Assembly (NCBI RefSeq): GCF_021864535.1
Contig: NZ_JAKJIC010000023.1
Location: 1 to 62,407 of the forward strand
DNA length: 62,407 nt
From: Oryzibacter oryziterrae
GTDB taxonomy: Bacteria; Pseudomonadota; Alphaproteobacteria; Rhizobiales; Pleomorphomonadaceae
Direction of reading: 5' to 3'
Positions 16,620-25,156 of this stretch are shown one piece after another. The notes under the pieces are model-generated. The model had not been told where the DNA came from. It ran no database searches and was given only the letters and a program-made list of their open reading frames with translations. Each line of letters starts with the position of its first letter. The first letter of the stretch is position 1. The translations under genes were made by a program, and so were the position numbers.

Positions 16620-17432
16620 TTATTGCGTGCAGGCCGTCACCGGCAGGGCCTCGAACTGGCCGATATCGCCCTTGAGGACGAAATCACCATAGTCGAGCTT
16701 CATCTTGGTGGAGACGCCATTCTCCCACAGATCGAAGGAAATCGAGTAGTCGGGCGTCAGGTCGCCGGTTTCTGTGGAGTTGAAATAGGAGACGGTCACC
16801 GGCCAGCGGCGCATGTTGCCGATGGGGGCTTCATTCGGGTCGGGCGGCGTCTTGCGCTCGTCGCCTATGATGGTGGACGTCTTGTAGACATGGGTGCCGC
16901 CGTCCGAGCCGTCATAGACTTCGAGGTTGAGCACCTTCTCGCCCTTTTCCGCGGCATCGATGATCTTGAGGAGATGCGCCGTCGGGAAGGTGGCTTCCTT
17001 GACGATCTTCAGATCCTGCTTTTCCGGCAGGTTGAGCGACACTGCCACCGTGTCGTCCTGCCGCTCGGCCGAGCCTTTGACGTCTTCGGTCAGTACTTGA
17101 TTCGTGTAAGTCTGCGACAGGAACTGGAAATCCTTGTCGTCGGTGCTCTCGTGATTGGAGGTGCGCAGATCCGTGATGGTCGAACCATTGGAGGCGTCTT
17201 GCGTCTCGATGACGAAGCGGAAGTTGACCGTATAGCCTTCGCAAGTCGACCCGGTGAACTCGTAGACCATGCGGCCCTTCATGTTCACGGCGCCATCGGC
17301 AATCTGCTTGTCGGTGTCGAGGGCAAGGTCATAGACCGCGCGGTGCGGTGCCAGCGTGATGGCATAGGCCTGCTGGCCAGCCGCGGCTGTCAGAAGCATG
17401 GATATGGCAGCAGCTCTGACTATCGAAGACAT
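16620..17432 (-). CDS. eipB: EipB-like cell envelope integrity protein (DUF1849)
   Basis: This 270-residue periplasmic protein matches DUF1849/EipB, which is conserved in Hyphomicrobiales and other alphaproteobacteria and supports cell envelope integrity. A signal peptide (SSIVRAAAISMLLTAAAG... to AYA) precedes the mature start at ITLAPHRAVYDL. The spiral beta-sheet family blocks are present: GRMVYEFTGSTCEGY, the central FPTAHLLKIIDAA and the C-terminal YGDFVLKGDIGQFEAL. Two cysteines, one in STCEGY and one at the extreme C-terminus (VTACTQ), correspond to the pair that forms a disulfide in EipB. The ATG at 17432 is chosen because it starts the signal peptide and GGAGG lies 12 bases upstream. 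It converges with the GntR gene. Confidence 0.92.
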   Translation of the reverse strand: MSSIVRAAAISMLLTAAAGQQAYAITLAPHRAVYDLALDTDKQIADGAVNMKGRMVYEFTGSTCEGYTVNFRFVIETQDASNGSTITDLRTSNHESTDDKDFQFLSQTYTNQVLTEDVKGSAERQDDTVAVSLNLPEKQDLKIVKEATFPTAHLLKIIDAAEKGEKVLNLEVYDGSDGGTHVYKTSTIIGDERKTPPDPNEAPIGNMRRWPVTVSYFNSTETGDLTPDYSISFDLWENGVSTKMKLDYGDFVLKGDIGQFEALPVTACTQ

Positions 17433-17645
17433 GAAGCGAACATCCTCCCGGCGGCACACCATTGCCCAAGCTTCGTTAACGGACAATTGCGGCGAAATAA
17501 CCGCCTATCACGTTGCCGGCGCTCGCGAAAGCAATCCTTGGACGCTTTGCGTCAGACAGCAGGGACAAAGGCGACCACATTATTGCACAAGGTGCCGGGA
17601 TGGGTCACAAGTGGAGCCGATTTTCTTGGGTTCAGGAGTTCCCGA

Positions 17646-18110
17646 ATGCACGGTACCGTCGAAGACAAGCTCGCCAACCTCGGTCTGTCCCTGCCGGAGG
17701 CTAACGCTCCCGTCGCAAATTATGTGCCGACCGTAATGACCGGCAACCTGCTCTTCGTCTCCGGGCAGATCTCCAAGCTGGCAAGCGGCGAACAGGTGTT
17801 GGGCAAGCTCGGCGCCGATCTCGACGTGGCCGCCGGCCAGAAGGCCGCCGAACTCTGCGCCCTCAACATCCTGGCGCAGGCCAAGGCCGCCCTCGGCGAT
17901 TTCGCCCGCATCCAGCGCGTGGTGCGTCTCAACGCCTTCATCAACTCGACGCTAGAGTTTGTCGATCACCCCATGGTGGTCAACGGCGCCTCCAACCTGT
18001 TCGGCAACGTGCTGGGCGACAAGGGCAAGCACACGCGCACCTCGGTTGGCGTGGCCGGACTGCCTTTGGGTGTCGCCGTGGAAATCGATGCGATCATTGA
18101 AGTGGCCTGA
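17646..18110 (+). CDS. RidA/YjgF-YER057c/UK114 family protein
   Basis: A 154-residue protein of the long RidA subgroup that starts with a VEDKLANLGLSLPEA leader. It has the family core TGNLLFVSGQIS, a central AAELCALNILAQAKAALG helix and the late VRLNAFINS segment. RidA proteins hydrolyse reactive enamine/imine intermediates from PLP enzymes to keto acids and ammonia. This subgroup often lacks the catalytic arginine of true RidA; here the equivalent loop reads TRTSVGVAGLPLG, so an arginine is nearby but its role is uncertain. The ATG at 17646 has CAGGAG upstream. The next gene starts 5 bases after its stop, so the two are likely cotranscribed. Confidence 0.9.
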   Translation: MHGTVEDKLANLGLSLPEANAPVANYVPTVMTGNLLFVSGQISKLASGEQVLGKLGADLDVAAGQKAAELCALNILAQAKAALGDFARIQRVVRLNAFINSTLEFVDHPMVVNGASNLFGNVLGDKGKHTRTSVGVAGLPLGVAVEIDAIIEVA

Positions 18111-18115
18111 ACGAG

Positions 18116-18871
18116 ATGAGTGACCTTGCCTGGTTGACTGCCCGCCCCATTGCCCACCGGGGCTTCCACGATATCGCCGCCGGGCGCGTCGAAAACACCA
18201 TGAGCGCCTTTGCACTTGCGACCGAACGACGATTCAACTTCGAGCTGGATGTTCACCTGTCGGCTGACGGGCATGTGGTGGTGCACCATGATCATGAGCT
18301 CGGGCGGCTCAACCACGGCCAGGGCAATGTGGCCGAAATGACGTTGAAGCAGCTGCAGGCGGTGCCGTTCAAGAACACGACGGACCGCATCTGCCCGCTG
18401 CAAGACGTTCTGGACATGGTTGCCGGGCGAACCGGCATCGTCATTGAAATCAAGAGCAACTTCGCAGAGCGGGAAACCGAGATCGTCCGCAAGGTGGCGA
18501 CGGCGCTCCACGACTACAAGGGGCCGGTGGTCGTGAAGTCCTTTGACACCCGGATGATCGAGGATCTGGCCGAGATTGCGCCTTCGATCCCTCGTGGCAT
18601 TGTCGCCGACGACGCGGCCAATCCCGCCGATTATCACGGCTTCAGCCATCTGGATCAGGCGAGCCTGGCTGGCCTGAGCGGGATCCATCACAGCAAGCTG
18701 CAGTTTGTCAGCTATTGGGTGAAACTGCTTCCCAACGAGATCAGTCGCCGGGTGCGTGAGGACTGGAAGCTGCCGCTGATCAGCTGGACTGTCCGGACCC
18801 CGGAAGATCGGGCCCGCGTGGCGGAACACGCGGACCAGATGATTTTCGAAGGCTTCGACCCCGAAGCCTGA
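18116..18871 (+). CDS. glycerophosphodiester phosphodiesterase family protein (UgpQ-like, cytoplasmic)
   Basis: This 251-residue enzyme should release sn-glycerol 3-phosphate from glycerophosphodiesters. The GDPD motifs are all present: H14-R15-G, E26-N27-T28, E43-x-D45, and H57/H58-D59 in VVVHHDHE, then EIKSN in the middle (metal binding). There is no signal peptide, so it is cytoplasmic. It lies 5 bases downstream of the RidA gene in an apparent two-gene unit and converges with the HIT gene. Confidence 0.93.
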   Translation: MSDLAWLTARPIAHRGFHDIAAGRVENTMSAFALATERRFNFELDVHLSADGHVVVHHDHELGRLNHGQGNVAEMTLKQLQAVPFKNTTDRICPLQDVLDMVAGRTGIVIEIKSNFAERETEIVRKVATALHDYKGPVVVKSFDTRMIEDLAEIAPSIPRGIVADDAANPADYHGFSHLDQASLAGLSGIHHSKLQFVSYWVKLLPNEISRRVREDWKLPLISWTVRTPEDRARVAEHADQMIFEGFDPEA

Positions 18872-18883
18872 CGGACACGACGA

Positions 18884-19309
18884 TCAGGCGAGGGCGACGC
18901 GGAGCTTGGCGGCATTGGCCGCAAGGATCGCGCCGTCCGCCATGCCGCCCTCATGCGGCCGCATGGGCACGCCCTCGTAGCGCGGCACCACATGGAAATG
19001 CAGATGGAACACCGTCTGCCCCGCCGGCGCTTCGTTGAACTGCATGATGACGGCACCATCGGCCTCGAAGGCTTTCACCGCCGCCTTGGCGATCTTCTGG
19101 ACGACGGGCATAAGGTCGGTGAGTTGCTCGACGCTGGCGTCGAGCAGATTGCGTGCCGGCGTCTTGGGGACAACAAGGCAATGCCCGTTTGATTGCGGCA
19201 TCACATCCATGAACGCCAGGATCTTGTCGTCCTCGTAGACCTTGTGACTCGGAATCTCGCCGCGCAGGATCTTGGCGAAGATGTTGTTGGGATCATAGGC
19301 GGCGGTCAT
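18884..19309 (-). CDS. HIT family protein (histidine triad nucleotide hydrolase)
   Basis: A 141-residue HINT/HIT protein. It begins with the conserved NNIFAKILRGEIPSHKVYED block, continues with DVMPQSNGHCLVVPK, and ends with the triad HLHFHVVPR, whose histidines form the nucleotidyl-transfer site. Family members hydrolyse adenylyl phosphoramidates and related nucleotides. The ATG at 19309 is chosen because GGAG lies just upstream and the family has no leader. It lies 57 bases downstream of the FemAB-like gene on the same strand and may be coexpressed with it. Confidence 0.94.
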   Translation of the reverse strand: MTAAYDPNNIFAKILRGEIPSHKVYEDDKILAFMDVMPQSNGHCLVVPKTPARNLLDASVEQLTDLMPVVQKIAKAAVKAFEADGAVIMQFNEAPAGQTVFHLHFHVVPRYEGVPMRPHEGGMADGAILAANAAKLRVALA

Positions 19310-19366
19310 GGCGCGACTCCAGACGAAAGGAACTGCGCGCAAACTGCCGCAAGCCGACCATAGAGG

Positions 19367-20581
19367 TCAATCGTCCTGAAGGAGATCGCCGCGCCGGAAC
19401 GGCCCCTGGGCCGCAAAGGCATCCGCTGTCTCAAGGACGGCCAGTCGCTCCTGCTCGAGATAATGGGCCACCGCGCGGCGGAACTTGGCGTCGGGCAGGT
19501 AGTGCGCCGACCGAGTGGTGACCGGCAGATAGCCGCGCGCCAGCTTGTGTTCGCCCTGCGCGCCGGCCTCGACGATGGCCAGCTTGCGGTGAATGGCGAA
19601 ATCGATGGCCTGGTGGTAGCAGACCTCGAAATGCAGGAAGGGATGGTCCTCGATGCAGCCCCAGTTGCGGCCATAGAGGCGATCCGAGCCGATGAAGTTG
19701 AGAGCGCCGGCGATGTAGCGTCCCTCGCGCTTGGCCATCACCAGAAGGATGCGCTCCGACATCGCGTCCGAGACTTGCGAGAAGAAGGTGCGATTGAGAT
19801 AGGGGCGCCCCCATTTGCGGCTGCCGGTGTCCATGTAGAAGGCAAAGAAGGCGTCCCAGTGGGCCTCGGTGAGATCCGAGCCGGTGACCCACTCGATCTC
19901 GATGCCGGGGGCAAGGGCATCGCGCCGCTCCCGTTTCAGGGCCTTGCGCTTGCGCGATGCCAGCTCGCCGAGAAATTGGTCGTAACTGTCGTAGCCCTTG
20001 TTTTCGAAATGGAATTGCTGGTCCAGCCGCAGCAGGAAGCCTTCCGTTTGCAAGGTGTCGACGTCGGTCTCATTGGCGAAGGTGACATGCGCCGAAGACA
20101 GCGACAGGTGGTCGGCGACCATGGCGATCCCGCGACCAAGCGCAGCGCGCGCCTCGCCGTCCGCGGTCAGGAGGCGAGGGCCTGTCGCCGGCGTGAAGGG
20201 AACCGAGACCTGGAGCTTGGGATAGTAGCTGCCGCCCATGCGCTCATAGGCGTCCGCCCAGCTGTGGTCGAAAACATATTCACCGAAGCTGTGCCCCTTG
20301 AGATAGGCCGGGACGACACCGGCGGTCGCGCCCGTTCCGTCCTCAAGCACGAGATGATGCGGCAGCCAGCCGGCCTTGGACGAGACGCAGCCCGAGCTCT
20401 CGCAGACCCGGAGAAAATCGTGGCTTGTGAAGGGATTGAAGGCCGCGACGTCCGTGCCTTCCTTGGGCGAAATCCGCCCGTGGTCAGCCACTTGCCAACC
20501 GGGATTTGCGAGGCTGTCCCAAATGTGTTTGGGCACCCGACCGATGCCATCGACCGTCTGTAGCCTGTAGGATTCTGTCAT
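19367..20581 (-). CDS. GNAT/FemAB-like acyltransferase (DUF482)
   Basis: This 404-residue protein matches the DUF482/FemAB-like group of putative N-acyltransferases. Typical blocks are WLPHHLVLED, GEYVFDHSWADAYERMGGSYYPKLQVSVPFTPATG, FENKGYDSYDQFLGELASRKRKALKRERR, and the later FYMDTGSRKWGRPYLNR and GALNFIGSDRLYGRNWG segments. The family is related to the aminoacyl transferases that modify peptidoglycan, but the actual substrate is unknown. The ATG at 20581 is taken as the start; one six codons upstream (20599), with an AGGG a few bases before it, is an alternative. No signal peptide is seen. It is probably cotranscribed with the HIT gene. Confidence 0.88.
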   Translation of the reverse strand: MTESYRLQTVDGIGRVPKHIWDSLANPGWQVADHGRISPKEGTDVAAFNPFTSHDFLRVCESSGCVSSKAGWLPHHLVLEDGTGATAGVVPAYLKGHSFGEYVFDHSWADAYERMGGSYYPKLQVSVPFTPATGPRLLTADGEARAALGRGIAMVADHLSLSSAHVTFANETDVDTLQTEGFLLRLDQQFHFENKGYDSYDQFLGELASRKRKALKRERRDALAPGIEIEWVTGSDLTEAHWDAFFAFYMDTGSRKWGRPYLNRTFFSQVSDAMSERILLVMAKREGRYIAGALNFIGSDRLYGRNWGCIEDHPFLHFEVCYHQAIDFAIHRKLAIVEAGAQGEHKLARGYLPVTTRSAHYLPDAKFRRAVAHYLEQERLAVLETADAFAAQGPFRRGDLLQDD

Positions 20582-20790
20582 CGCGCGGGAGACTCCCATG
20601 AAGCCCTGTCCCAGCCTAAGTGAGTTTGCTTGGCATGCAAGACAATCATGGCATTGTGATATTTGGTTGGCTTCAATTGCGACAACAACCAACACATTCA
20701 TTTTTAACGGAATTTCACTAATGTTTTTTCATCCGGGAGTTGGGATCGGAGGCAGGCTTGGTAAGGCGGAGCACCCAAGGTGACGAAGAG

Positions 20791-21102
20791 ATGCGGCAAC
20801 TGCTTGCGCAGCTTCGAAACCCGACTCTTACAGTTGGAGATGGTCGCGCCAATGTTCGCAGGCCGTGCAAATGGCCGGCCATCCTGCACAGGATGGCGCA
20901 GAATCTTGCCTGTGTGGTGGAAGACATCAGCGTTGGTGGCTGCCGCATCCGGGTGTCATCAAACCGGGTGGATGTTGGGGAATCGGTGACCGTTGACATT
21001 CCATCGCAGCAGATGGTGCTGGACGGGATGATTGTCTGGAAGCGGCACGGGGAAGCCGGAATCCAGTTCGGCTATAGCGAAGCAAGCTATTTGAAAAGAT
21101 GA
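20791..21102 (+). CDS. PilZ domain protein, copy 1 (c-di-GMP receptor candidate)
   Basis: A ~103-residue single-domain PilZ protein. It keeps the c-di-GMP binding motifs: RxxxR in GRANVRR and (D/N)xSxxG in EDISVGG. PilZ proteins change partner activity on binding cyclic di-GMP, usually in motility or polysaccharide export. The start is uncertain: the ATG at 20791 aligns with the paralogue, but an in-frame TTG at 20740 gives a longer form, and neither has a strong ribosome site. It is closely similar to the next gene, which points to a tandem duplication. Confidence 0.8.
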   Translation: MRQLLAQLRNPTLTVGDGRANVRRPCKWPAILHRMAQNLACVVEDISVGGCRIRVSSNRVDVGESVTVDIPSQQMVLDGMIVWKRHGEAGIQFGYSEASYLKR

Positions 21103-21114
21103 GGAAAAGGACGA

Positions 21115-21133
21115 TTTTGCAAAATTTGCAAAA
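21115..21133. promoter_or_regulatory. 19-bp A/T-rich palindrome between the PilZ genes
   Basis: TTTTGCAAA and TTTGCAAAA flank a single A, giving a perfect inverted repeat 12 bases past the first PilZ stop and about 80 bases before the second start. A second small inverted repeat, CGTGTT/AACACG, follows at about 21139-21163. It could be an operator or a weak terminator structure. Confidence 0.4.
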
Positions 21134-21213
21134 ACTGTCGTGTTTCATCTTTGTTACAACACGATGTTAATAATGCAAGGATAACATAGCGCAAACTGCA
21201 TGGAGGGTCTTGA

Positions 21214-21537
21214 ATGCCCAATTCCAGCAACTGCGCAGACATGAATGATATCATCCGCCAACTCAAACATCCGCATTTGCGGGTTGAAGACGGGCGGAAG
21301 CACCAGAGAGCGGATTGCCGTTGGCCGGCAACGCTCAATCGTCAGACCACCGCCATCAAATGCTGCGTCGAGAACATCAGTGTCGGCGGCTGCAAGATCC
21401 GCATCGGCACAAATGGTCTCGGGGTCGGCGATCGTGTCCAGGTGAACATTCCCGACCAGCAGATGGTTCTGACGGGCATGATCGTCTGGCTCCGTCAGCA
21501 CGAGGCTGGCGTCAGCTTCCTTTACGCGAACTGTTGA
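21214..21537 (+). CDS. PilZ domain protein, copy 2 (c-di-GMP receptor candidate)
   Basis: A 107-residue PilZ protein paralogous to the gene just upstream. The RxxxR motif is RKHQR and the second motif is ENISVGG; both are intact, so it should bind c-di-GMP. Other shared blocks are CxWPATL and QQMVLTGMIVW. The ATG at 21214 follows GGAGGG by 6 bases. Its own A/T-rich upstream region suggests it may be regulated apart from copy 1. No effector gene (motor, cellulose synthase, sensor) is adjacent, so its target cannot be inferred. Confidence 0.88.
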   Translation: MPNSSNCADMNDIIRQLKHPHLRVEDGRKHQRADCRWPATLNRQTTAIKCCVENISVGGCKIRIGTNGLGVGDRVQVNIPDQQMVLTGMIVWLRQHEAGVSFLYANC

Positions 21538-21577
21538 CCTGAGAAGTGGTTTCCTTTTAAGTTATTGTAAAATAATG

Positions 21578-22045
21578 CTATTTTCCGTAGACGTCCTTCG
21601 GGTCAAACAGCCTGTCTCCACCGACATCCTCAACGCGAACGTCCCCGGACGCTGCATCCTGTCCCAACGGAATGCGCCGGTAGAAGCAGGATAGGCGGCC
21701 GGTGTGGCAGGTGGCGCCGTGACCTTCGACACGCACGCGCATGACGACCGCGTCCTGATCGCAATCGGTCAGGAGCTCGACGACCTTCTGCACGTTCCCC
21801 GAGGTCGCCCCCTTGTGCCACAGCTCGGATCGCGACCGGCTCCAATACCAGCCTTCGCCAGTCTTGATGGTGAGCGCGAGGCTCTCCGCATTCATGTGGC
21901 CGACCATCAGCACTTCGCCGGTGTCGGCGTCCAGAGTGACACAAGTGATGTTGCCGTCGGCGCCAAAACGCGGCGTCAACACGGCGCCGGCCTCAAGTTC
22001 CGACTTTCCACCTGCCTTAGGGAACAACACCTTGGACTCACACAT
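21578..22045 (-). CDS. hisI: phosphoribosyl-AMP cyclohydrolase
   Basis: This 155-residue enzyme opens the purine ring of phosphoribosyl-AMP in histidine biosynthesis (third step). Conserved features are VLMVGHMNAESL, GEGWYWSRSRSELWHKGATSGN, the metal-binding D-x-D-x-D-type segment in TDCDQDA, and the cysteines of GATCHTGRLSCFYRR. It is the stand-alone HisI form, without a fused HisE domain. The ATG at 22045 starts 9 bases after the folE stop, so both are in one minus-strand unit. Confidence 0.95.
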   Translation of the reverse strand: MCESKVLFPKAGGKSELEAGAVLTPRFGADGNITCVTLDADTGEVLMVGHMNAESLALTIKTGEGWYWSRSRSELWHKGATSGNVQKVVELLTDCDQDAVVMRVRVEGHGATCHTGRLSCFYRRIPLGQDAASGDVRVEDVGGDRLFDPKDVYGK

Positions 22046-22054
22046 CACTCTTGC

Positions 22055-22687
22055 TCACTTCTGACCGCGGATCAGCATCATGAACCGCGCCTGTTCCGAA
22101 GGATCTTCCTGGAAGCAACCGGTGAAGCGCGCGGTGACCGTGGAGACACCCGGCTTCTGCACGCCGCGCATGGTCATGCACATGTGCTCCGCCTCGATCA
22201 GCACCGCCACACCGCGCGGCTTCAGCACTTTCTCGATCGCATTCGAGATCTGTGCCGTCATTGCTTCCTGCGTCTGCAGACGTCGAGCATACATTTCGAC
22301 GATCCGCGCCAGCTTCGAAAGTCCAACCACACCCTCCGTCGGATAATACGCGATATGCGCATTGCCGATGAAAGGTACCATGTGGTGCTCGCAGTGGGAG
22401 TAAAATGGAATTTCCCGCACGAGGATGAACTCTTCATAGCCGGCGACATCGGTGAAGATGCGCTCAAGCACTTGTTCTGCCGTGTCTTTATAGCCGGAGA
22501 ACAGCTCGCCATAAGCCTTGGCGACGCGCTTTGGGGTGTCCAGCAAACCCTCGCGGGACGGGTCGTCGCCGGCATAGGCGATCAGGGTCCGCACCGCTGC
22601 TTCCGCTTCCTCGCGGCTGGGGCGGTGGACTGTGGTGAGCGGCTGGTCGACACCTGTCGGGGCGGAAGAGGCCGGAACGTCGGTCAT
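22055..22687 (-). CDS. folE: GTP cyclohydrolase I (type IA)
   Basis: The enzyme converts GTP to 7,8-dihydroneopterin triphosphate, the first step of folate synthesis. At 210 residues the length is normal. Zinc ligands are visible at C99 and H102 ([10 protein letters not shown]) and C170 (EAEHMCM). Other family blocks are [20 protein letters not shown] and [21 protein letters not shown]. The ATG at 22687 is preceded by GGAAGGAC. It lies directly upstream of hisI and is divergent from the NifU-like gene; the 162-base gap between them should hold both promoters. Confidence 0.96.
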   Translation of the reverse strand: MTDVPASSAPTGVDQPLTTVHRPSREEAEAAVRTLIAYAGDDPSREGLLDTPKRVAKAYGELFSGYKDTAEQVLERIFTDVAGYEEFILVREIPFYSHCEHHMVPFIGNAHIAYYPTEGVVGLSKLARIVEMYARRLQTQEAMTAQISNAIEKVLKPRGVAVLIEAEHMCMTMRGVQKPGVSTVTARFTGCFQEDPSEQARFMMLIRGQK

Positions 22688-22849
22688 TTGGTGTCCTTCC
22701 CAGCAATTCGGTCGGTCTTGCAGTCCGACGCAACGCCTATGGCGATTGTTTGGAACCTCGCCTATATACTCGCTTCCGGCGGAGGTCAAAGCTGACAGCA
22801 GGGAAATCCGCCAGTTGCGACAACAGCTTCACATATGCGCGGCGAAGTC

Positions 22850-23287
22850 ATGATCGACGAAATCTACAACGCCAAAATTCTCGAGTTCGCCGGCAACATT
22901 TCGCGGATCGGGCGACTTGCCGAACCCGATGCCACGGCCAAGGCCCATTCCCGCCTGTGCGGATCGACGATCATCGTCGACCTCAAGGTGGAAGGTAATC
23001 GTGTCGTTGATTTTGCTCATGACGTGAAGGCTTGCGCGCTCGGGCAGGCGTCAGCCTCAGTCATGGCAAGATGTGTCGTGGGCGCGACGGCAGAAGAACT
23101 TCGAGAAGTTCGCGAGATCATGCTGAAGATGCTGAAGGAAGGCGGAGAGCCGCCGACTGGACGCTTCGAAGACATGAAATATCTTCAGCCCGTCAAGGAT
23201 TACAAGGCGCGTCACGCCTCGACCATGCTGACGTTTGACGCCGTTGTCGACTGTCTCAACCAGATCGAAGCCCGCCAGGCCGGCTGA
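22850..23287 (+). CDS. NifU/IscU-type iron-sulfur cluster assembly scaffold protein
   Basis: A 145-residue protein with the NifU N-terminal (IscU-like) fold. The conserved cysteines appear in SRLCGSTIIVDL, VKACALGQASASVMARC and near the C-terminus (VDCLNQ), consistent with a three-cysteine cluster-binding site. Such proteins build or pass Fe-S clusters. The ATG at 22850 (MIDEIYNAKILEFAGN) is chosen as the family start over one five codons upstream. It is followed by yidD, an arrangement common in Hyphomicrobiales, and no sufA/iscS gene is beside it. Confidence 0.9.
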   Translation: MIDEIYNAKILEFAGNISRIGRLAEPDATAKAHSRLCGSTIIVDLKVEGNRVVDFAHDVKACALGQASASVMARCVVGATAEELREVREIMLKMLKEGGEPPTGRFEDMKYLQPVKDYKARHASTMLTFDAVVDCLNQIEARQAG

Positions 23288-23330
23288 AACCGGGCAAGGG
23301 CAGGCCAGAGGGCAGGGGATAAAACGCGCC

Positions 23331-23729
23331 ATGTGCATCCACTGCGGCCTTGGCTTGAATGTCACGAAAATGTCGCCCAAGCCCTCGTTCAGGGCGGCGC
23401 CAATGTCGCGGTTACGTCGCCTGTCGGTGCGATATGTCGCACACCTGCTGATCCGCGGTTATCAACTCACATTATCCCCGTTCATCGGCCGCCAATGCCG
23501 CTATCTGCCGACCTGCTCGGAGTATACCGACACGGCCATCCAGCGCTTCGGCTTCTGGGCCGGCGGCTGGATGGGGCTCGCCCGAATCTTGCGATGCAAT
23601 CCCTGGGGCAGCTCGGGCTTCGATCCCGTGCGCGACCAGCTCGATCCGGCCTATCGCTGGTGGCGCCCCTGGAGGGGAGCCAGGTGGACTGGTCGGCACA
23701 TGACGAGCCGCAACCGGTTAGGCGGCTGA
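23331..23729 (+). CDS. yidD: membrane protein insertion efficiency factor YidD
   Basis: A ~132-residue YidD protein with the diagnostic pattern LIRGYQLTLSPFIGRQCRYLPTCSEY, AIQRFGFWAGGWMGLARILRCNPW and GFDPV. YidD associates with the inner membrane near YidC and assists membrane protein insertion. Members usually lie beside rpmH/rnpA/yidC, but in many Hyphomicrobiales, as here, the gene follows the NifU-like gene. The start is uncertain: 23331 (MCIHCG...) is used, with later ATGs at 23370 and 23403 possible. Its 3' end overlaps the convergent MFS gene by 12 bases. Confidence 0.9.
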   Translation: MCIHCGLGLNVTKMSPKPSFRAAPMSRLRRLSVRYVAHLLIRGYQLTLSPFIGRQCRYLPTCSEYTDTAIQRFGFWAGGWMGLARILRCNPWGSSGFDPVRDQLDPAYRWWRPWRGARWTGRHMTSRNRLGG

Positions 23730-25112
23730 CGCTTCCTCTTCCACATGACGCCCGGACACTTCGGCGCCCGCATTCCGGTCGAGCCGGGTGTAGAGCGGGA
23801 TCGACATCAGGCCGATGACGGCGAGCACGGCGAAAGCCGGCAGGAAGTCGGAGGCGACCAGGGTCGGGTCGGCGCGTTGGCTGCGGGTCCATTCGAGAGC
23901 GCCGGCCGCGACCGCCACGCCAAGGGCGACCGAGATCTGCTGGATCACCGAGGTGAGGCTGGTGCCCTGGCTCATGCGCTTCTGGTCCAGATCGGCATAG
24001 GCGAGACCGTTGAGCGCGGTGAACTGCAGCGAGCGGAAGAAGCCGCCGACCAGCAGGATGCCGAACATCACCAGTGGCAGGGTCTCCTTGGTGAAGGTCA
24101 GGATCATCAGCATGAAGGTGGTGGTGATGATCGTGTTGAAGATCAGTACGCTGCGGAAGCCGAAGGCCTTGAGGATGCGCGGTGCGGTGAACTTCATGGT
24201 CATGGCGCCTGCAGCGGCCGAGAAGGTCAGCATGCCGCTCTGGAACGGCGTCATGCCGAAGCCGATCTGCAGCAGCAGCGGCAGCAGGAAGGGAATGGCG
24301 CCGACGCCGATGCGGAACAGGATGCCGGCAAAGACCGAGATGCGGAAGGTGTCGATCTCGAACAGGCGCAGGTCGATGAGCGGCCCCTCGACCTTGCGGG
24401 CATGCACCACATAGCCGATCAGCGAGGCAAAGCCGCCGAAGATCATGGTGAGGATCAGCCAGTGCGGCAACAGGCCGATGCCGCTGGCCGCGATGCCGAA
24501 GACGAAGCCGGCGAGGCCGACGCTGGACAGCATGAAGCCGACCGTATCGAGCGGGCGCAGATTCTCTTCGCGATAGTTGGTGATGAAGATGCTGACCAGC
24601 ACCAACCCGAGGATGCTGATGGGAACGTTGATCCAGAAGATCCAGCGCCACTGGAAATAGGTGGTGATGAAGCCGCCCACCGGCGGCCCCAGCACCGGGC
24701 CGATCAGGCCGGGCACCGTGAGCCAGGAGAGGGCGCGCAGATAGTCCGACTTGACGATGGAGCGCAGGAGGACCAGCCGGCCGACCGGCACCATCATGGC
24801 GCCGCCCGCGCCCTGGATGATGCGGGCGGCGACGAACCCCTCGAGCGTCGACGACAGACCGCACAGGATGGACCCGCCGACGAATACCACAATGGCCAGC
24901 CGGAACACCGTGCGCGAGCCGAAGCGATCGGCCACCCAGCCGGAGATCGGCGTGAACACCGCGATCGAGATGAGATAGCTGGTGAAGGCCAGCTTCAGCG
25001 AGATCGGATCCACCGCCAGATCACGGGCGATTTCCGGCAGCGAGGTCGAGACGACCGAACTGTCGAGGTTCTCCATGAACAGGGCGCAGGCGACGATGAG
25101 GGGAATGAGCAT
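23718..25112 (-). CDS. MFS transporter, DHA2 (EmrB/QacA-like) drug exporter family
   Basis: A 464-residue inner membrane transporter. The N-terminal helix ends in ENLDSSVVSTSLPEIARDL, the DHA2 family D-x-(S/T)-V-V signature. WVADRFGSRTVFR is the MFS motif A in loop 2-3. RIIQGAGGAMMVPVGRLVLLR is motif B, and GPVLGPPVGG is motif C of antiporters. Hydrophobic segments continue to the C-terminus, about 12-14 in all. It should export drugs or metabolites by proton antiport. No periplasmic adaptor gene is adjacent. The ATG at 25112 lacks a clear ribosome site, so a slightly different start is possible. Confidence 0.9.
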   Translation of the reverse strand: MLIPLIVACALFMENLDSSVVSTSLPEIARDLAVDPISLKLAFTSYLISIAVFTPISGWVADRFGSRTVFRLAIVVFVGGSILCGLSSTLEGFVAARIIQGAGGAMMVPVGRLVLLRSIVKSDYLRALSWLTVPGLIGPVLGPPVGGFITTYFQWRWIFWINVPISILGLVLVSIFITNYREENLRPLDTVGFMLSSVGLAGFVFGIAASGIGLLPHWLILTMIFGGFASLIGYVVHARKVEGPLIDLRLFEIDTFRISVFAGILFRIGVGAIPFLLPLLLQIGFGMTPFQSGMLTFSAAAGAMTMKFTAPRILKAFGFRSVLIFNTIITTTFMLMILTFTKETLPLVMFGILLVGGFFRSLQFTALNGLAYADLDQKRMSQGTSLTSVIQQISVALGVAVAAGALEWTRSQRADPTLVASDFLPAFAVLAVIGLMSIPLYTRLDRNAGAEVSGRHVEEEASAA

Positions 25113-25156
25113 GATGGCGGGAATGGGGTTCTGAGAGGCAAGCGAGGCAGAGCGAG

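Noticed and set aside
16623-17645. A long N-terminal extension in frame with the RidA gene
   Set aside because: It lies antisense to eipB and lacks similarity; the RidA family starts at 17646, where a ribosome site is present.
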